64,000 nt of DNA from Psilocybe azurescens. Taxonomy: Eukaryota > Basidiomycota > Agaricomycetes > Agaricales > Agrocybaceae. A program made the translations under genes and the position numbers. The stretch spans positions 124,001-188,000 of the forward strand of contig JAJIRX010000782.1 of NCBI GenBank assembly GCA_023853785.1. The letters run 5' to 3'. The notes under the pieces are model-generated. The model was not told where the DNA came from. It did no database searches and was given only the letters and a program-made list of their open reading frames with translations. Position 1 is the first letter of the stretch. Every line of letters starts with the position of its first letter. Below are positions 36,001-48,116 of this stretch, one piece after another.

Positions 36001-38036
36001 CTACCTGTTGCTCAAATCGCTGCTCTAGTCCAGCTAGTCAAATTTACGCCTGACGCGTTCGAACAGAAGAGCGATGTTATCATGACATATCTAATCAAGC
36101 GCGTATTGATGGTACCGAGCCCAGCAGATCCAGTTCGTAGTGATTTTCTGCCTCGTCTGCATGTCGTTGATCATTGTCGACCTCCTTCCAGAACGACGAG
36201 GATGCCGAAGAAGAATGGGTCGAAAACGACGAAATCCCAGACGAACTACGAACCAAAGTTCTGGCACTGAAAGTGTGCAGAAACAGATGTCTTGCACATG
36301 CTACATCAGAACAAGCGTTGGAAATAGCCACTCCAGTTTTGAAAGTACTCGCCACGTTGCTAGAGCATGACGGTTCTTTGAGTCTGCAAGTCGAGGAGAA
36401 GTGAGTTTACACTTCCATGATGCGTGTCATTTCTAACTATTAACTTTGCCCAGCCCAAAATTCAAGTCTCGCATGCGCCTTCAGGCTGCAATCTCCTTGT
36501 TGCACCTGTCTACGATAGAAGTGTTCGCGAACGCCATCTCTCCAAAGTTCATACGATTAGCATGTGTTATTCAAGTGCGTCAAACCAATTGTAGACTAGG
36601 AGCGTATACTAACACCAGAATCAGGATTCATGCTTCAACGTCCGCCTAGCTTTCCTATCCAAACTCATCACTTTCCTACATCCGCGAAAACTCTCACCTC
36701 GCTTCAATGTGATACCAATTTTGACAGTGCTTGATCCTGAACCCGATACCAAGACTATAGTGAGCACCCTCTCTGCTTTTTCTCAATTCAGTTTCTGATG
36801 AAGGTGGAAGGCCGCTCAATACATCGAAAATGCGAAAAGACGAATGAGCCCTGGTAAGCTTTATTCTTGCTGCGAGCGAGTACTGTCCTCATCACCTATC
36901 CTCTAGCCTTGCGAGTCGAAAATCTCGAAATCATCTTCATACGTCTGCTCCATCTTCTCGCCCACCACCCCGACTTTGGCACATCTCAGGAGGAACTTCT
37001 GGATATGGCCACGTAAGTTGATTTGCGTAATGCTACCTTAATCGATGTCTAATATCGTGCCTCTCATCCAGCTACGTTCAATTTTATCTCGATCTTGTCG
37101 CCTCTTCGGAAAACATTTCCCTCTTATACCACCTGGCCCAGAAAGGGAAGACCGTCCGCGACCCGGAATCACATTCTCGTAGCGAGGTATGTCTTCACTG
37201 CTATATTTACTCCTAAGTCATGTCTACTGACACGGGGGTCATCCAGAACTTTTATGTTATGTGCGAAGTGGCGCAATTTCTTGTCAAGGCGCGAGCCCAG
37301 ACAAATTCATGGCTACTCCCAAGTTATCCAGGAAAAATGAGATTGCCGTCTGATATCTTGCGACCATTGCCTAGTGCAGAGGCCACTAATGAGGTATGTT
37401 TCGTCAGTGTTAAATCATCCATCTGGCTTCTAATACAATTGTTCTAGATTCTCAAAACAACCTACCTGCCTGCAGAAGCTCCTACGTGGATATCTGAGCG
37501 GTTTAAGATCGGCGGTGCCAGGGTGAGATATGCGCACTTCTCGAAAGCTTACGTTTTTCACCGTGTATCTTTTACTTTCAGGAGAAGAAGGAAAAGAAGG
37601 AGAGGGCGCCAGCAAAGCGGAAAGCTCCGCCAACAAAAGCTAATGGACATGCCAAGTACGTCTACGTACTGGTGACTGCGAATTTCCTGACTTATCGCTC
37701 TTACATTTTATCTAGACGTCCAAAGAAAAGACGTTCCTCTGATGATGATGATGACGACGACGATGGTGATGATGGTGAAGACGCGTCTGCAGTCGATAGC
37801 GACGTCGAAATGGCAAATGGTAGCACCCCAGCGCGGCCAAGCCGACCTCGAAGAAGCGATGTGTCGGAAGATGCTAGGCAACAGACGAGAGCAGAACGTC
37901 TCAGTGCTCGGATTCAGGCTAAGGTGCGTAGAGTTGTGACAATCGCCAAGAGCGACCCGCTGACAATTTTTAATAGGAGAAACTCTCGACTGGAAGCAGA
38001 AGAGCTGGAACACCGTCCGACGAAGAAGGTGGATAA
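33094..38036 (+). CDS. PDS5: Sister chromatid cohesion protein PDS5
   Basis: Nuclear HEAT-repeat protein that binds cohesin and controls its release and maintenance. The start at 33094 gives MPPKTRHGAQSSKKRLAFRD, then KGVKAYTACCLADILRLYAP-like sequence (here RGVKAYTACCLADILRLYAP), YTQNELRDIFQFFFRQLSAG, PYFNEYFHLLESLSTVKSVV, HSVIPILETELRADGLNPRL, DIAVAVRLKCIEAIPALLAN, LLKAKIYDPDEKVRAATCKV, LDYEAALHHVSEEQLHSVVE and QFRWIPEEVLSIA, all hallmark blocks. The C-terminus is basic then acidic (PAKRKAPP, a long Asp run at about 37740, EKLSTGSRRAGTPSDEEGG), typical of the family. About 20 exons. One base is missing in a C run at 35398-35401 (expected LSPAIVPTM). Final exons are reliably joined; a few middle introns are approximate. 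Confidence 0.9.
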
Positions 38037-38792
38037 TCTCATAAAGACCATTTTTATTCTTTTATTCTTTTTATCTCTCGATTATGGAATATATCTGATA
38101 TATGCAGTCTATTAACTGACTGCTTATCATTTATTTGCGTCTCTTTCTGTATTGCTCTTTCTGTGTACGACATTGTATCGATTGTTTCTTTTCATTTTTT
38201 CTTTGTTTCAGTCTTTCTTCACAGTAATTTAATCATGATGACTATTTACGACTTCTTTATCCATTTCTCGAGGCACTTGCTGTATTCCGCTCTTTACATT
38301 CATACAACAGTGTATTTAAACATTGAAAAGTTTTTAGGCGATCTTCCAGTACATTAATTGTATTGTCGAAACGCGGGATGAATTGAATAGATATATGCGA
38401 GACTTCGATTGTTAATATGCAATGTACGGTATAATGTGTGGGGTTGGGATGTCGATGCAGAGATGATGAAACTGGGATGAATGAAAGCGATGATGGAGAT
38501 GATGGTTAAAAAGTGCGCGTAGGATAGCATGGGGCAGGAGTGGAGGTAATGAAACAGAGAAAACAAGGTACAATGCAATAGGCAACAACGAGTACAATGT
38601 GAGAAAACAGAAGAAGAAAGAATTCCAACGCGAGGAAGGGCCCAAGGTTTTGATGAGAGAGATAGAGATGAGAGACGTGCCGAGAAAAAGCGAGGTCGAG
38701 GATAAAGGTGTCCAAGGCCAATTTTTGAAAAAAAATATCGCGAATGGGTGAAGCAAGGTCGCATGGACATTCGTGTTTTTGCCCATGTGCCG
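38037..38792. other. Convergent 3' region between PDS5 and the esterase
   Basis: Pyrimidine-rich near 38100-38240, purine-rich from 38400. Long open frames on the minus strand reflect this composition. No gene recognised. Confidence 0.5.
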
Positions 38793-41092
38793 TCACCGAT
38801 CAGCGCCATGTGCAGGGCCTCTACTCAGCTCGACCCCCAGTTTCTGCACCAACGCTGCTCCAAGAGGTTCAAAGGCCTCAGACCACAACCTCCTCCTCCT
38901 CCTGCCCTCGAAGATCTCCTTGGATCGCTCGCCCGTCTCGCCCTCCGGTCCGAACACGAATACCTTGTCCTCGCGCCACGGCACCTCGCCATACGCGAAC
39001 GAAATCCACCGCTCCTGCATCGCGTCTCGCACGCGCTGGTAGGAGTACTCGTCCACGGGCGCGAGGAGCCACTCGTCCTGGTCGACTTCCTGGTCGCTGC
39101 AGGCGCTAGAGGTGCTGCTCTTCGTAGTGCGGAGCACGATGGACTCGCATTTCGCTGCGAGGCTGCTGCTGAAGCTGTCACCTCTGCATCTCGGGCGCCC
39201 ACGCTCGCCGTCGGCGCCAATGCTCTCGAATCCAGGTGAGACACATGGCTCGTCCTCGCAGTCGGAGATATCCATCAGCTCATCGGAGAACACATCCATG
39301 TCCGCATCGACCGCGGCGACTTTGGCGCTGGCGGGCAAGGGGACGTTGTCGAAGAGATACATCAAGTCCGCAGCGTGGTGGGGTATGCCTCGAGAGGGGC
39401 CTTCCTGGTCGAAAACAAACCGCCAGACACCTTTATCGCCACGTTCTTGGGCGGCGTTCTGTGCGATACATTGCGTAGGCCATGCCACGCGAGCGTCATT
39501 GACAAGCTCGAGAACCCGCTCAGTAATCTCTTCCTCCGGTGTGTATTGCGATACATCGTATGCTCGCAGGATCGCAGCAGTCTTACTCAAAGACTGGCAA
39601 ACAGCTTTCAAACGGCGGACTACGCCACCAGACGTCCATAAAGAAATAGGGTTCGACCAAAGAAACGAATCAGCCGACGAATCGCCAATAATAAGCGGCT
39701 GAGTAATATGATCGGTATGTTCAGGAATGGTATTGACAGCCCTCAACTTCTGTGCTGATGGGGAGCGTAAGTTGCGCATGGCAGATCTACTTCTACTTCT
39801 GCTCTTGCTGGATGGCCGAGTTGGGTGGAGGAGGCCGTTCAAGACGCCACGATGCATTTTGCTGTGTTCTGTATGAAGTGTATGACCACCATTGGTTTTA
39901 GGCCCCAGGAAATTCTGCCATCCATCTCTGAAGAACACGCGGTCGTCGACTGCTCTCAGAGTCTGGCCCAGGCCGAGCAGCTTCTCGACTTCAATATGTC
40001 GAAATTTCTCCATGCTCGTGACTTGCAAAGCTGAGACGACGCGAGAAAGACACCATCCAGCGGATCCAACATCCGGCAGCGTTGGCTCGAATATGGGTGA
40101 CTGGATTATCGAACGATGGAATATAGGACGAGTAGTATTGGCTCGTGAGAGGAGATGGCAGACGATATCGGCGGCTCCGGATCCGGAGCCAAACAGAGTG
40201 ATGTTATTGGGATCGCCTCCGAATTCGGAAATGTAATGGTGTACCCATTCATTGGCATTACGCTGATCTCGAAGGCCTGGACAGGGCATCAATAAGATGA
40301 ACCAGTGAGGTTCGGAGTAAAATGAAAACCCACCATAGTTCCCGGTACCATGCTCGCCTGCGGCCTTGTTGTCGTCGCGAATTATGGCGTTGGTGGCAAA
40401 GCCTAATAGACCTATCCGGAAGCTATGCCGTAATGAATGAGAGATATGACAGGTAGAGGAGAATAAAAAGCATACTTGAAAGTGACAAGTATGATTGGCT
40501 TGTTATAAAGAATGCTCTTAAGGACGATAGCTCCGCCGTCATAATACCATTCTGAGCCAGAACCTCTGTCACCGCCGCTAAAAAGAAACGAGTTCAAGAC
40601 CAAGCTAAATAAGATGAAGGAAAGGTGCATGCATACCCGTGTACCCAAAGCATGACGGGTAACCGCGACTCAGGTGTTAGACCAGCAGGGCAAGTGATGT
40701 TGAGATTAAGACATTCGAATTCATCTTGTTTGAGATGTTGGTCGGGAATCTCGTCTTGGGGAATTCCGAAAAGAGTTTCTTCCATTGATTTTGTGGACCG
40801 CGTTTGCGGGCATATTGGTCTTGAGAGACCCTATTGTCAACGACAAAATACAGGTTTTATTAGAGAAACCGCTTCCATACCCATGTTGTGAAGCGTCGAC
40901 TATTGGTGGGTACGACGTGCAGAGTTTTGACTGACGAAAACGTGCCGGTACGGTTGCATATTTAATACCGAGATATTGGTGGATTGGGGTATCTGTGGTA
41001 GACAACGGATGCTCGACACCACAGAACGTGGTCTCGAAACCCAAGTGGTGAAGCTTTGGGTATAACTCAGTACTTGATCCCGGCACAGGCAT
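38793..41092 (-). CDS. Type-B carboxylesterase/lipase family protein
   Basis: Alpha/beta-hydrolase. The start at 41092 gives MPVPGSSTELYPKLHHLG, followed by HQYLGIKYATVPARFRQS, GPICPQTRSTKSMEETLFGI, CLNLNITCPAGLTPESRLPV, MLWVHGGGDRGSGSEWYYDG (oxyanion-hole region), GLRDQRNANEWVHHYISEFG, GGDPNNITLFGSGSGAADIV and FHRSIIQSPIF. The nucleophile elbow is G-S-G-S-G where most relatives have GESAG. A late HHAADLMYLFDN block is the likely catalytic histidine region. No signal peptide is evident, so an intracellular enzyme is likely. Unusual is a Ser/Asp-rich insertion (about 39290-39080 in the DNA) just before the C-terminal part YSYQRVRDAMQERWISFAYG. The in-frame ATG at 41116 is an alternative start. 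Seven exons, no frame break. Substrate unknown. Confidence 0.82.
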
Positions 41093-42959
41093 GGGGAAAG
41101 CTGTGTGGTGTGTCAAAAGGGAAGGTGGTGGTCAGATAGTGAGTGTAGTTGTTTACGGCCAAAGAAAGGATGTATTTGAATGCCATCTGAATGGGTGGGT
41201 TTCGCAGCATAGCATGATCGATCGTAAGTGCATTTCTGGAGGAGCCCTTTAGAAAACTCCAATGCTCGTCCAAGATAGGAAGGTGTCCAGTTCCCACGTG
41301 ATTCACGGAGCTACCCGAGACCATCGCCTTCTCACTCCCTGTCCAGTGTTTAAACGTTTACCAGTCTCTCCGACTGTTTCCGGAGCGTTTTTGATATCGA
41401 ATAATCCTCGGAGGTTTTCTGACGTGCCCTCTGACGACAATACTTGGAGACTTTAACATCACAGAGGAACTGATCATGAAATCACGAGTCCTGAGCGAAA
41501 CCAACTCTCCAAGGCTTCAGGAAGACAAGGTCGACGTAATAGCACGGACCGTCGGTCGCACAGTGGCCCTTCTAAAGTGAATGATCTGGGCCAATCTTGA
41601 AATGCCCAAGTGAAATCCATGCATGATCATGGTGTAACCAGGTTCGGAGTTCCGGTTCATTTTTGATTCGACGCAGAGATGGGCGGTGGAACTCGGTTTT
41701 TGTTTAACAGCGCGTAATAAAATCAAGCATCTCGGTATACCAAGTTATAACCTGTTGATGACCGTTAATACTAGCTCCGTTCTTGAGAACAATAAATACA
41801 CACCTTGAAGTTCTCGAAGGACGATATTTGTAATGCGCGCTTTGCTGGGCCAATGTTGACAAATAGAGCCTTTGATTATATGCAGGGCACGATACTTCCA
41901 GTCATTTGATGCATGTAATGACTCGTGGTCCTGTCTAATCAACAACATGTCAAAGTAAAAAACGTAAGGTGGCAAGCGAGTACGGTCGCACAACGCTTGC
42001 AAAGTCGCCCAGAGCCTAGATGTATGCGCGTCGATCCTTGAATGAAAGTCGTCCGATCGCGATGATGGTGGTGGCCACGAGCACAGAACAAACAAGTTTG
42101 CACTCACCACCTTGCAATCCGTTCGAACAATGTTTGCTTAAGCGATGTTGCTAGAACGGAAAGATACGCAAGCACGCTGTCATAACTCGAATTTTCACAA
42201 TCTTGCAAAGAGCTACAAGTCAACGTGCATATACTCGATCGAAGATGTATCAAGGATACTAGGCGAAGTGCTCGAATCTCATTAGAGAGTTTCGAGACGG
42301 ATGGAAGTGCTTTTGAAGGTGTTATGTGATATGATAGATGTGGGTTTAGGGAATGATTAATGATGTTTCAACGGATGACCCATCGTAACAGGTACTGCAT
42401 ACGCAGTAAGTATTGCTACGATGAGCTTTACTAAACTGATATATACGAAGGAATGGATCAAAGAAGAGAGAGATAAAAAGTAAAGATCGTAAGAGATGAA
42501 GATGGACGTTCAGGAAAAGACGAAGAGATCAATACCCAGAATCAGTCCTTGCTTATCGGTTTCTAAAATTAGTCTTTGTCGGCTATCGCGAAGCCTTTAT
42601 CGATGGCCATCGTTCATCCCCTTTGCAATTTTTTTTCCCACAGCCGCCTATAAAATAGACACGTCGATGGTACTTATCGATAACGTACATGTGTTAATCC
42701 GCATATGGAAAGCTGATAAATCATGGCCTATGAACTTCGAAATTTTTTCAAAGCCCCATCGCGATGGACGGGCGCTTAGTAGTTCCCGTCTCACTTGTTC
42801 CAACCTCTATGTATTGTGCATCTTGACTGCAATTATATCTTATAAAAGGCTACATTTTAATCCTCTGTTCGATGAACATTGGAAAAATTTGATATGAGAT
42901 CGGGATGACTTCGCCACCTCTCGCTACTTCCTCAAACTTTGCAAAATGGTTCAAAAGAA
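41093..42959. other. Intergenic, two unrecognised minus-strand frames
   Basis: Upstream of the esterase. Minus-strand frames at 41745-42110 (121 codons) and 41517-41726 (69 codons) could be exons of one gene because a donor-like site follows NIVLRELQ, but no family was recognised. The rest is AT-rich. Confidence 0.35.
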
Positions 42960-43070
42960 AGGCACTACCCAGATTCGAACTGGGGTTACGAGAAGGTGGA
43001 ACCTTCGAATTCGCTCAGGAGAAGATGAAGCAATCAGAATCTCGAGTGATAACCACTACACTATAGCGCC
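42960..43070 (-). tRNA. tRNA-Gln (CTG anticodon) with an intron
   Basis: Read on the minus strand from 43070: acceptor GGCGCTA pairs with TAGTGCC (one G-T pair). The D arm is GTGTAGTGGTTATCAC, the anticodon stem CGAGA pairs with TCTCG, and the loop TTCTGAT shows anticodon CTG. A roughly 39-nt intron lies after the base 3' of the anticodon. The T arm is CCCAG-TTCGAAT-CTGGG with a 4-nt variable loop. A run of T follows 3' on the minus strand for Pol III termination. Sequence features outside the intron closely match fungal tRNA-Gln. Confidence 0.9.
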
Positions 43071-44053
43071 TTGTATCATTTTCATATTGCGAAGATATGA
43101 TCGCAAAACAAATCGGGTATCAATCTACATCACTACGTAGTTATCTATAATCTCATCGACTAACGTATCTTTTCTCTAAGTTTTTTTCTACGCACCAAAT
43201 GTGCGTACTGCCAATCCGAGTTCTGCTTTGTCCTCGTCGGAAGTTCTCAATAATCAAAGGGCACTGGGCAGTAGGAAGTATGCGGAACTGATGGAACACA
43301 TACTGCACGATATACCTACTTGACACCCATACATATGTGTACATGCATTCTGATTAACCACTGGTACACGGCACCTGACAAATTACCATACGGGAAGGCT
43401 GTATTCTGGGACTGTGGATTAGCGTTCGTCGGTTGGTGTGCTCGTTATCCCACACGGAAATTAATTATCCTTATCGCCATTGTTAGACTCTACGAGTTCA
43501 AGTTTAAACACTATTCAGGCCTTTCTTTTGCGAGGTTGAACGCGAGGAGAAACAGAACCTGTATCACTCAAACATAGGAGATGAGGTCAGGATGTATGTA
43601 TCACTAAGATAATGAAAGATCCAACTCCTTGGCAAGACATTGATAGCAACACGAACGCTGTTCCAAGTAAATAGGTTACTAAAGTCTTGAAATTTTTGAA
43701 GTCCGGTGTATTTTCTGACAGATACTTCCCTCGGTCAAATTTCCAGTCAATCACCTAGCATGTGCCAAAAATAACGATACCCGTCCGTGCCGTGCAGGGT
43801 CCATATTCAGCCAAGCCGCTCTGAGACGTTTGTGGCATTCTCCAATCGTGTGTAAACGGTAGTATTCTTCACTAGTGCCTTAGGAATTTCTCCAGACATC
43901 GTTTTCAGGTAATGGAATTTTACAAATTAACGGGCCATTTAGCTTAATAGCAAATCTCACCATCGGTAGTCTGCGCATATAAGAAAACGGTGTTTTTCTT
44001 GCTTGGGACCTCGCACAGCTACCATCTTTGACTCACCGACTTCCTGACGAATC
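43071..44053. other. Intergenic, no gene seen
   Basis: An unrecognised frame at 43320-43577 (85 codons) is the longest. No repeat noticed. Confidence 0.4.
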
Positions 44054-44272
44054 ATGAAATACGAATTTTTTGATATGATTCGTGACCAGGTCCTCACCGC
44101 CATCCCTCCTGTTGTCACCAAGAACCTCGATGGTCGCACAGTGATTGTCACAGGCGCGAAAGGGAATCTCTGCGCAGAACATACTCTTGCAGCAATACGT
44201 GGGCCTCGGAGGAGCCATAACGAAGTAGATCGGGAGTCGAGGTCTACAACCCTAGTAACCTGGTGGTCGTAG
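44054..44272 (+). pseudogene. Fragment of a short-chain dehydrogenase/reductase
   Basis: Starts MKYEFFDMIRDQVLTAIPPV, then NLDGRTVIVTGAKGNLCAEH, which matches the first beta strand and the TGxxxGxG cofactor loop of SDR enzymes in altered form (TGAKGNLCAE instead of TGANGGIGxE). The frame then drifts into RGPRRSHNEVDRES and stops at 44272. Nothing downstream restores the catalytic YxxxK motif. It looks like a truncated and decayed remnant. Confidence 0.55.
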
Positions 44273-44822
44273 ATGTAAGCTGTCTGCGACTGCATGCTAA
44301 CTATATGAATGATTACAGTAACTCAGAAAGGCGCTAATTCACTTACGCTTGGGCCTTGATTTTACTGCACGTGTGCATTCACGGGCACTCTAGGAGATGA
44401 CATCTCCAATCATGCAACCAATTTTCATGCCGTTTTGATGCGCAAGAACTGAACGTCGCGATCTAACCCTCATACATAGCTATACCGTATGCGCATCAAG
44501 CTCAACGTCCATCCTCTTTGACACTGTGATCATACGACTTACTTTTTCAGGACGGCGACGACTACACGCCTGAAACGCTTGGATGAGAATGCTTACTCTT
44601 ACTTGATTTATCAGTGCTGCTACAATCAGCCTGATACTGTTGCCGCGATGAATGCTCAAGCCTTACCAACAGAACCTATCCGGAATAAAATTTGGAACTG
44701 TAGCGCGAACGATTGGATGGGTAGCAAAGCCCTGATACACTGTCATATACTATAAAGTACAGTAAAATTCAACGGCAGTATCGACACCTTCCTTAATCTT
44801 CGTTCTCAGCAGCTAGCCAGCT
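44273..44822. other. Intergenic, no clear gene
   Basis: May hold further unrecognisable remnants of the SDR gene. Nothing could be supported. Confidence 0.35.
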
Positions 44823-45254
44823 ATGTCTTCGCTTTCTACTATCAGGATCAACGTCGGATCTGTTGGACTCTCTACTACAAAATGGGCTTCTTATCCAGCC
44901 GTCGCTCCAGGGTGCCTACGAGATTGTAGCTGTATCCACCACCTCCGAAATCTCGGCTCAAGCCTCCGCCGATAATTATTCGAAGGATCTTGTGCATCCT
45001 GTGAAGGCATACTTCGGCGACGCCTCACAAATCACCATAGATTCGGATGTAAATATGATCGCTATTGCCACGAAGACCCAACATCATAAAATGTTTGTTC
45101 TACCTGTCATCTAGGCCAAGAAGGACTTCTTTTTAGAATGACCAGCTGACGAATCTTTGAAGGAGACTGAAGAAATTGCCGCTGGCGCTGGTAAGCAAGG
45201 TGTTCGAATGATTGTCGGGTTACAGGGCTGGCATTCAACAGTTGTTAGAAAGGT
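44823..45254 (+). pseudogene. Gfo/Idh/MocA-type (Gal80-like) oxidoreductase remnant with nonsense codons
   Basis: NAD(P)-binding Rossmann protein remnant. The start at 44823 gives INVGSVGLSTTKWAS, after which a deletion shifts the frame to LLIQPSLQGAYEIVAVSTTS, then SAQASADNYSKDLVHPVKAY, DVNMIAIATKTQHHKMFVLP. The expected continuation VIEAGKDIFLEWPA is here VI-stop-AKKDFFLE-stop-PADES, so Glu became TAG (45112) and Trp became TGA (about 45140). Beyond the stops the frame reads ETEEIAAGAGKQGVRMIVGL and QGWHSTVVRK up to a donor at 45254. Sequence after that is not recognisable. Unlike other broken genes here, these are substitutions and a deletion, so real decay is likely. Confidence 0.75.
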
Positions 45255-45886
45255 GAGACTTGAGAACTTTATCTAGCCATATCGCTAATAAATATTTGTC
45301 TGCCTGTATCTACTTCTGGCCGTCTTGCTTCAACATAATCTCGCCTCCAAAATTAAGCACGTACCGTCGTCTTCCGAACAATGGTGATGGCAGAAAAGCT
45401 ACTGATTGGCCACCGGGCGCGCCAATAATGACTCAATCATGATACATTGCCAAAGCACCAGTACCACCCCAGACTGGTACGGTGCCAATCAACCATCTGA
45501 CCAACATCTGACTGCTAAGTATTCAGTCATAGGATTCTTCAATTAAAACCAATGGGCAGAAGTATCTATCTATTCCTGTAACTCTTAAATCGCGACGACT
45601 TGAAGGCTGAGAATGATAAGCTATCTTTGACAGTACCGTAAGTGTAACTGCAACTTTCCCCCATTTCTGACTGACTTGGTTTGACAGAGATTCAATCTAA
45701 CAGAACTTCAATTGAAATGGCTGTGAGGACATTCATCTGAGGCTTATTTAAGAAGTTCCAAATGACTACCGTGTATGTTTTCAAGCTGACCTGGTGGGAA
45801 AGCTCACATATGCTTGGGTTTAAACCGAGAAAACTGCACACTTGTTCTTAATACCCAGCGGTGCTTCTTGACTGTACTCGACGAAC
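45255..45886. other. Degenerate downstream part and P450 promoter
   Basis: Probably the eroded 3' end of the Gfo/Idh gene followed by the 5' flank of the P450. No supportable reading frame. Confidence 0.35.
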
Positions 45887-48116
45887 ATGGCTGGCTCTAT
45901 AACCATGGTCTATGCGTTTCTAGCGATTTTAGGACTGAAGATGTTCATCAACTTTCTAGCTCGTGCCAAAGCCCGAACGCCTTACCCTCCCGGTCCGAAG
46001 CCCAAACCACTCGTCGGAAACATGTTCGACTTCCCAGTGGCTAAACCTGCCTTATGCTATGTTGATTGGGGGAAAAAATACAACAGTTTGTCGGATTTTA
46101 TATTATTCTTTCGCGACATTCCATTACCTACGTCTTGTAATAGGCTCTATTCTCTACGCAGAAGCGCTGGGAAACCGCGTACTTATCGTCAATAACCGGA
46201 ATGATGCTATTGAAATATTTGAGAAGAGGGCGAAAATCTACTCTGATAGGCCGGTGATGCCTATATTAAAGCTGTAAGATGCAATTTCTATATCCATCTG
46301 AGTAGGGTTGACGATATATAGCATGGGCTGGCAACATAATTTTGGCTTCTTCGAGTATGGGGAAGAATGGAGACATCACCGCAGGATCAGTCAACAGAAC
46401 TTCAACCTCAAAGCGTCCCAGAAATACTACCCTATTCAAGTAAAAGGGTTCATCAACTTCTTCGAGCCCTACACGATAATCCAGAGGACTTCGACACCCA
46501 CAACAAAATGTGAATGATTTAGCTATGACATATCGAATATCATTCTTATGGAATCTTTGCTTTTGTCTCTACAGGCTTTCCATATCTCTCACAACGGAGA
46601 TGATGTATGGATTTGAAATCAAGTCCATCGATGACCCGTGTATTGCTATAGCGAACGAAGCCATGAAGCTTGGAACAAGCCTGCTTGTGCCGGGTGGTAG
46701 TTTGATCAACACTTTCCCTTTTCTTCAACACGTTCCAACTTGGTTTCCTGGAGCCACTTCAAGGAAGCAGGCTGACGTAGTACGTTGCCTGACGGAGGAG
46801 GTGATGAGAATCCCGATGGATCGGGTGAAGACGGCTTTCGTGAGTACGACAAGAAAGTTGTAAGTATCATGCAGATGCTCAAGACATATGGACCAGGAAG
46901 AGGGCAGGGCTGTCCCATCACTTTTCACTGACTTCTTTGAGAAAAAACAAACTTTTGGCGCCTCCAAAGAGGAAGAGCAGGCGATCCAGAATATCGCATA
47001 CTCGGTTTATGGCGGTAAGCAGCACTTTATCTAAGTTCTTCTCCCTGCATTTTGTGCTCAGTCTTCTTTCCATCAGCTGCATCAGATACCGTACGCCGAC
47101 TCACGCCAAATTTTAATGCAATTCATTATAATTTACTAATACCTGAATCCCAGACAATATCGGCTACTGGATCCTTTTTCTACTTCATGGCTGTAAATCC
47201 AGGTGTCCAGAAGAAAGCCCAAGTAGAGATTGACCGTGTGACTGGCTCAACGCGTCTTCCGACGCTCAACGATCGCACGTCAATGCCTTACGTTGAAGCC
47301 ATATATCGTGAGTTGATGAGGCTTAGGCCTCCGTTACCACTCGGTGCTCCCTCACCGCTTGATCGAGGATGATTATTTTAAGGGTTATTTGATACCTAAA
47401 GGTACTTTATACACTTCTATTTTTTAACGTTTTACTAATTGGTACCACACTGATGTAGGAACCGCAGTTTTTGCCAACATCTGGTCATTCTCAACCAATA
47501 ATTCATTGTCTGCACAGTAAATTGATACAGGTTACTTCACAGGGCAATGACGCATGACGAAGTCGTCTATCCTGATGCATTTTCCTTCAACCCGGACAGG
47601 TTCTTCGATGAAGACGGAGTATTGAATGGCGACGATCGTGTACTGGCTTATGGATTCGGCCGTCGGTGAGTTTGGAGTAAAGTTACATGTCTAGTTTGGC
47701 CGCTGTTCTCAAGGGTGATTGATGTATGATCTTCCTTGCACCTCCAGAGTTTGCGTCGGACAACACATTGCCAGCTCTACTGTAAGTTCTACCGATCATG
47801 ATTAATAGCTCACAAAGTGCTGATTAAAACCATAAATCTCGTATCAATGTTAATTCACGTAGATGTGGTTAACGATAGTATCAGTTATAGCGTGCTTTGA
47901 CATAACAAAGGCCAAAGATAAAAATGGGAACGATATCGATATTAATGGCGACATCCTCGACCTTGGCCTATTTAAGTGGGCACCATATTGTTTCTCTCAT
48001 TCCAACGTCTACTCACTTGATTTTTGCTTCCATACTTAAGTCATAAAGCCGATTTTATGTGTTCATTTAAAGTGCGATCTCCTGCAATCAAGAAACTAAT
48101 CGTCGAAGGAAACTAG
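45887..48116 (+). CDS. Cytochrome P450 (fungal E-class, secondary-metabolism type)
   Basis: Membrane-anchored heme monooxygenase similar to fungal P450s annotated as O-methylsterigmatocystin oxidoreductase-like. The start at 45887 gives MAGSITMVYAFLAILGLKMF, a membrane anchor, then the proline hinge TPYPPGPKPKPLVGNMFDFP. Further blocks: YGEEWRHHRRISQQNFN (C-helix), MMYGFEIKSIDDPCIAIANE, PGGSLINTFPFLQHVPTWFP, EEEQAIQNIAYSVYGAASDT (I-helix), PYVEAIYRELMRLRPPLPLG (ExxR) and the heme loop AYGFGRR-VCVGQHIAS split by an intron (47650-47775). It ends KKLIVEGN with stop at 48116. The frame changes at 46442-46448 (A/G run, one base short) and at about 47352, where GCTCCCTCACCGC has one base too many. 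The second break is not a simple run loss. Intact status is uncertain. Confidence 0.78.

Noticed and set aside
38744..39702. Long plus-strand frames (up to 196 codons) opposite the carboxylesterase
   Set aside because: They are antisense shadows of a GC-rich exon whose minus-strand frame has clear hydrolase motifs.
41517..42110. Minus-strand frames upstream of the esterase as a two-exon gene
   Set aside because: A donor-like site exists but neither part resembles any family and no convincing start or end could be set.
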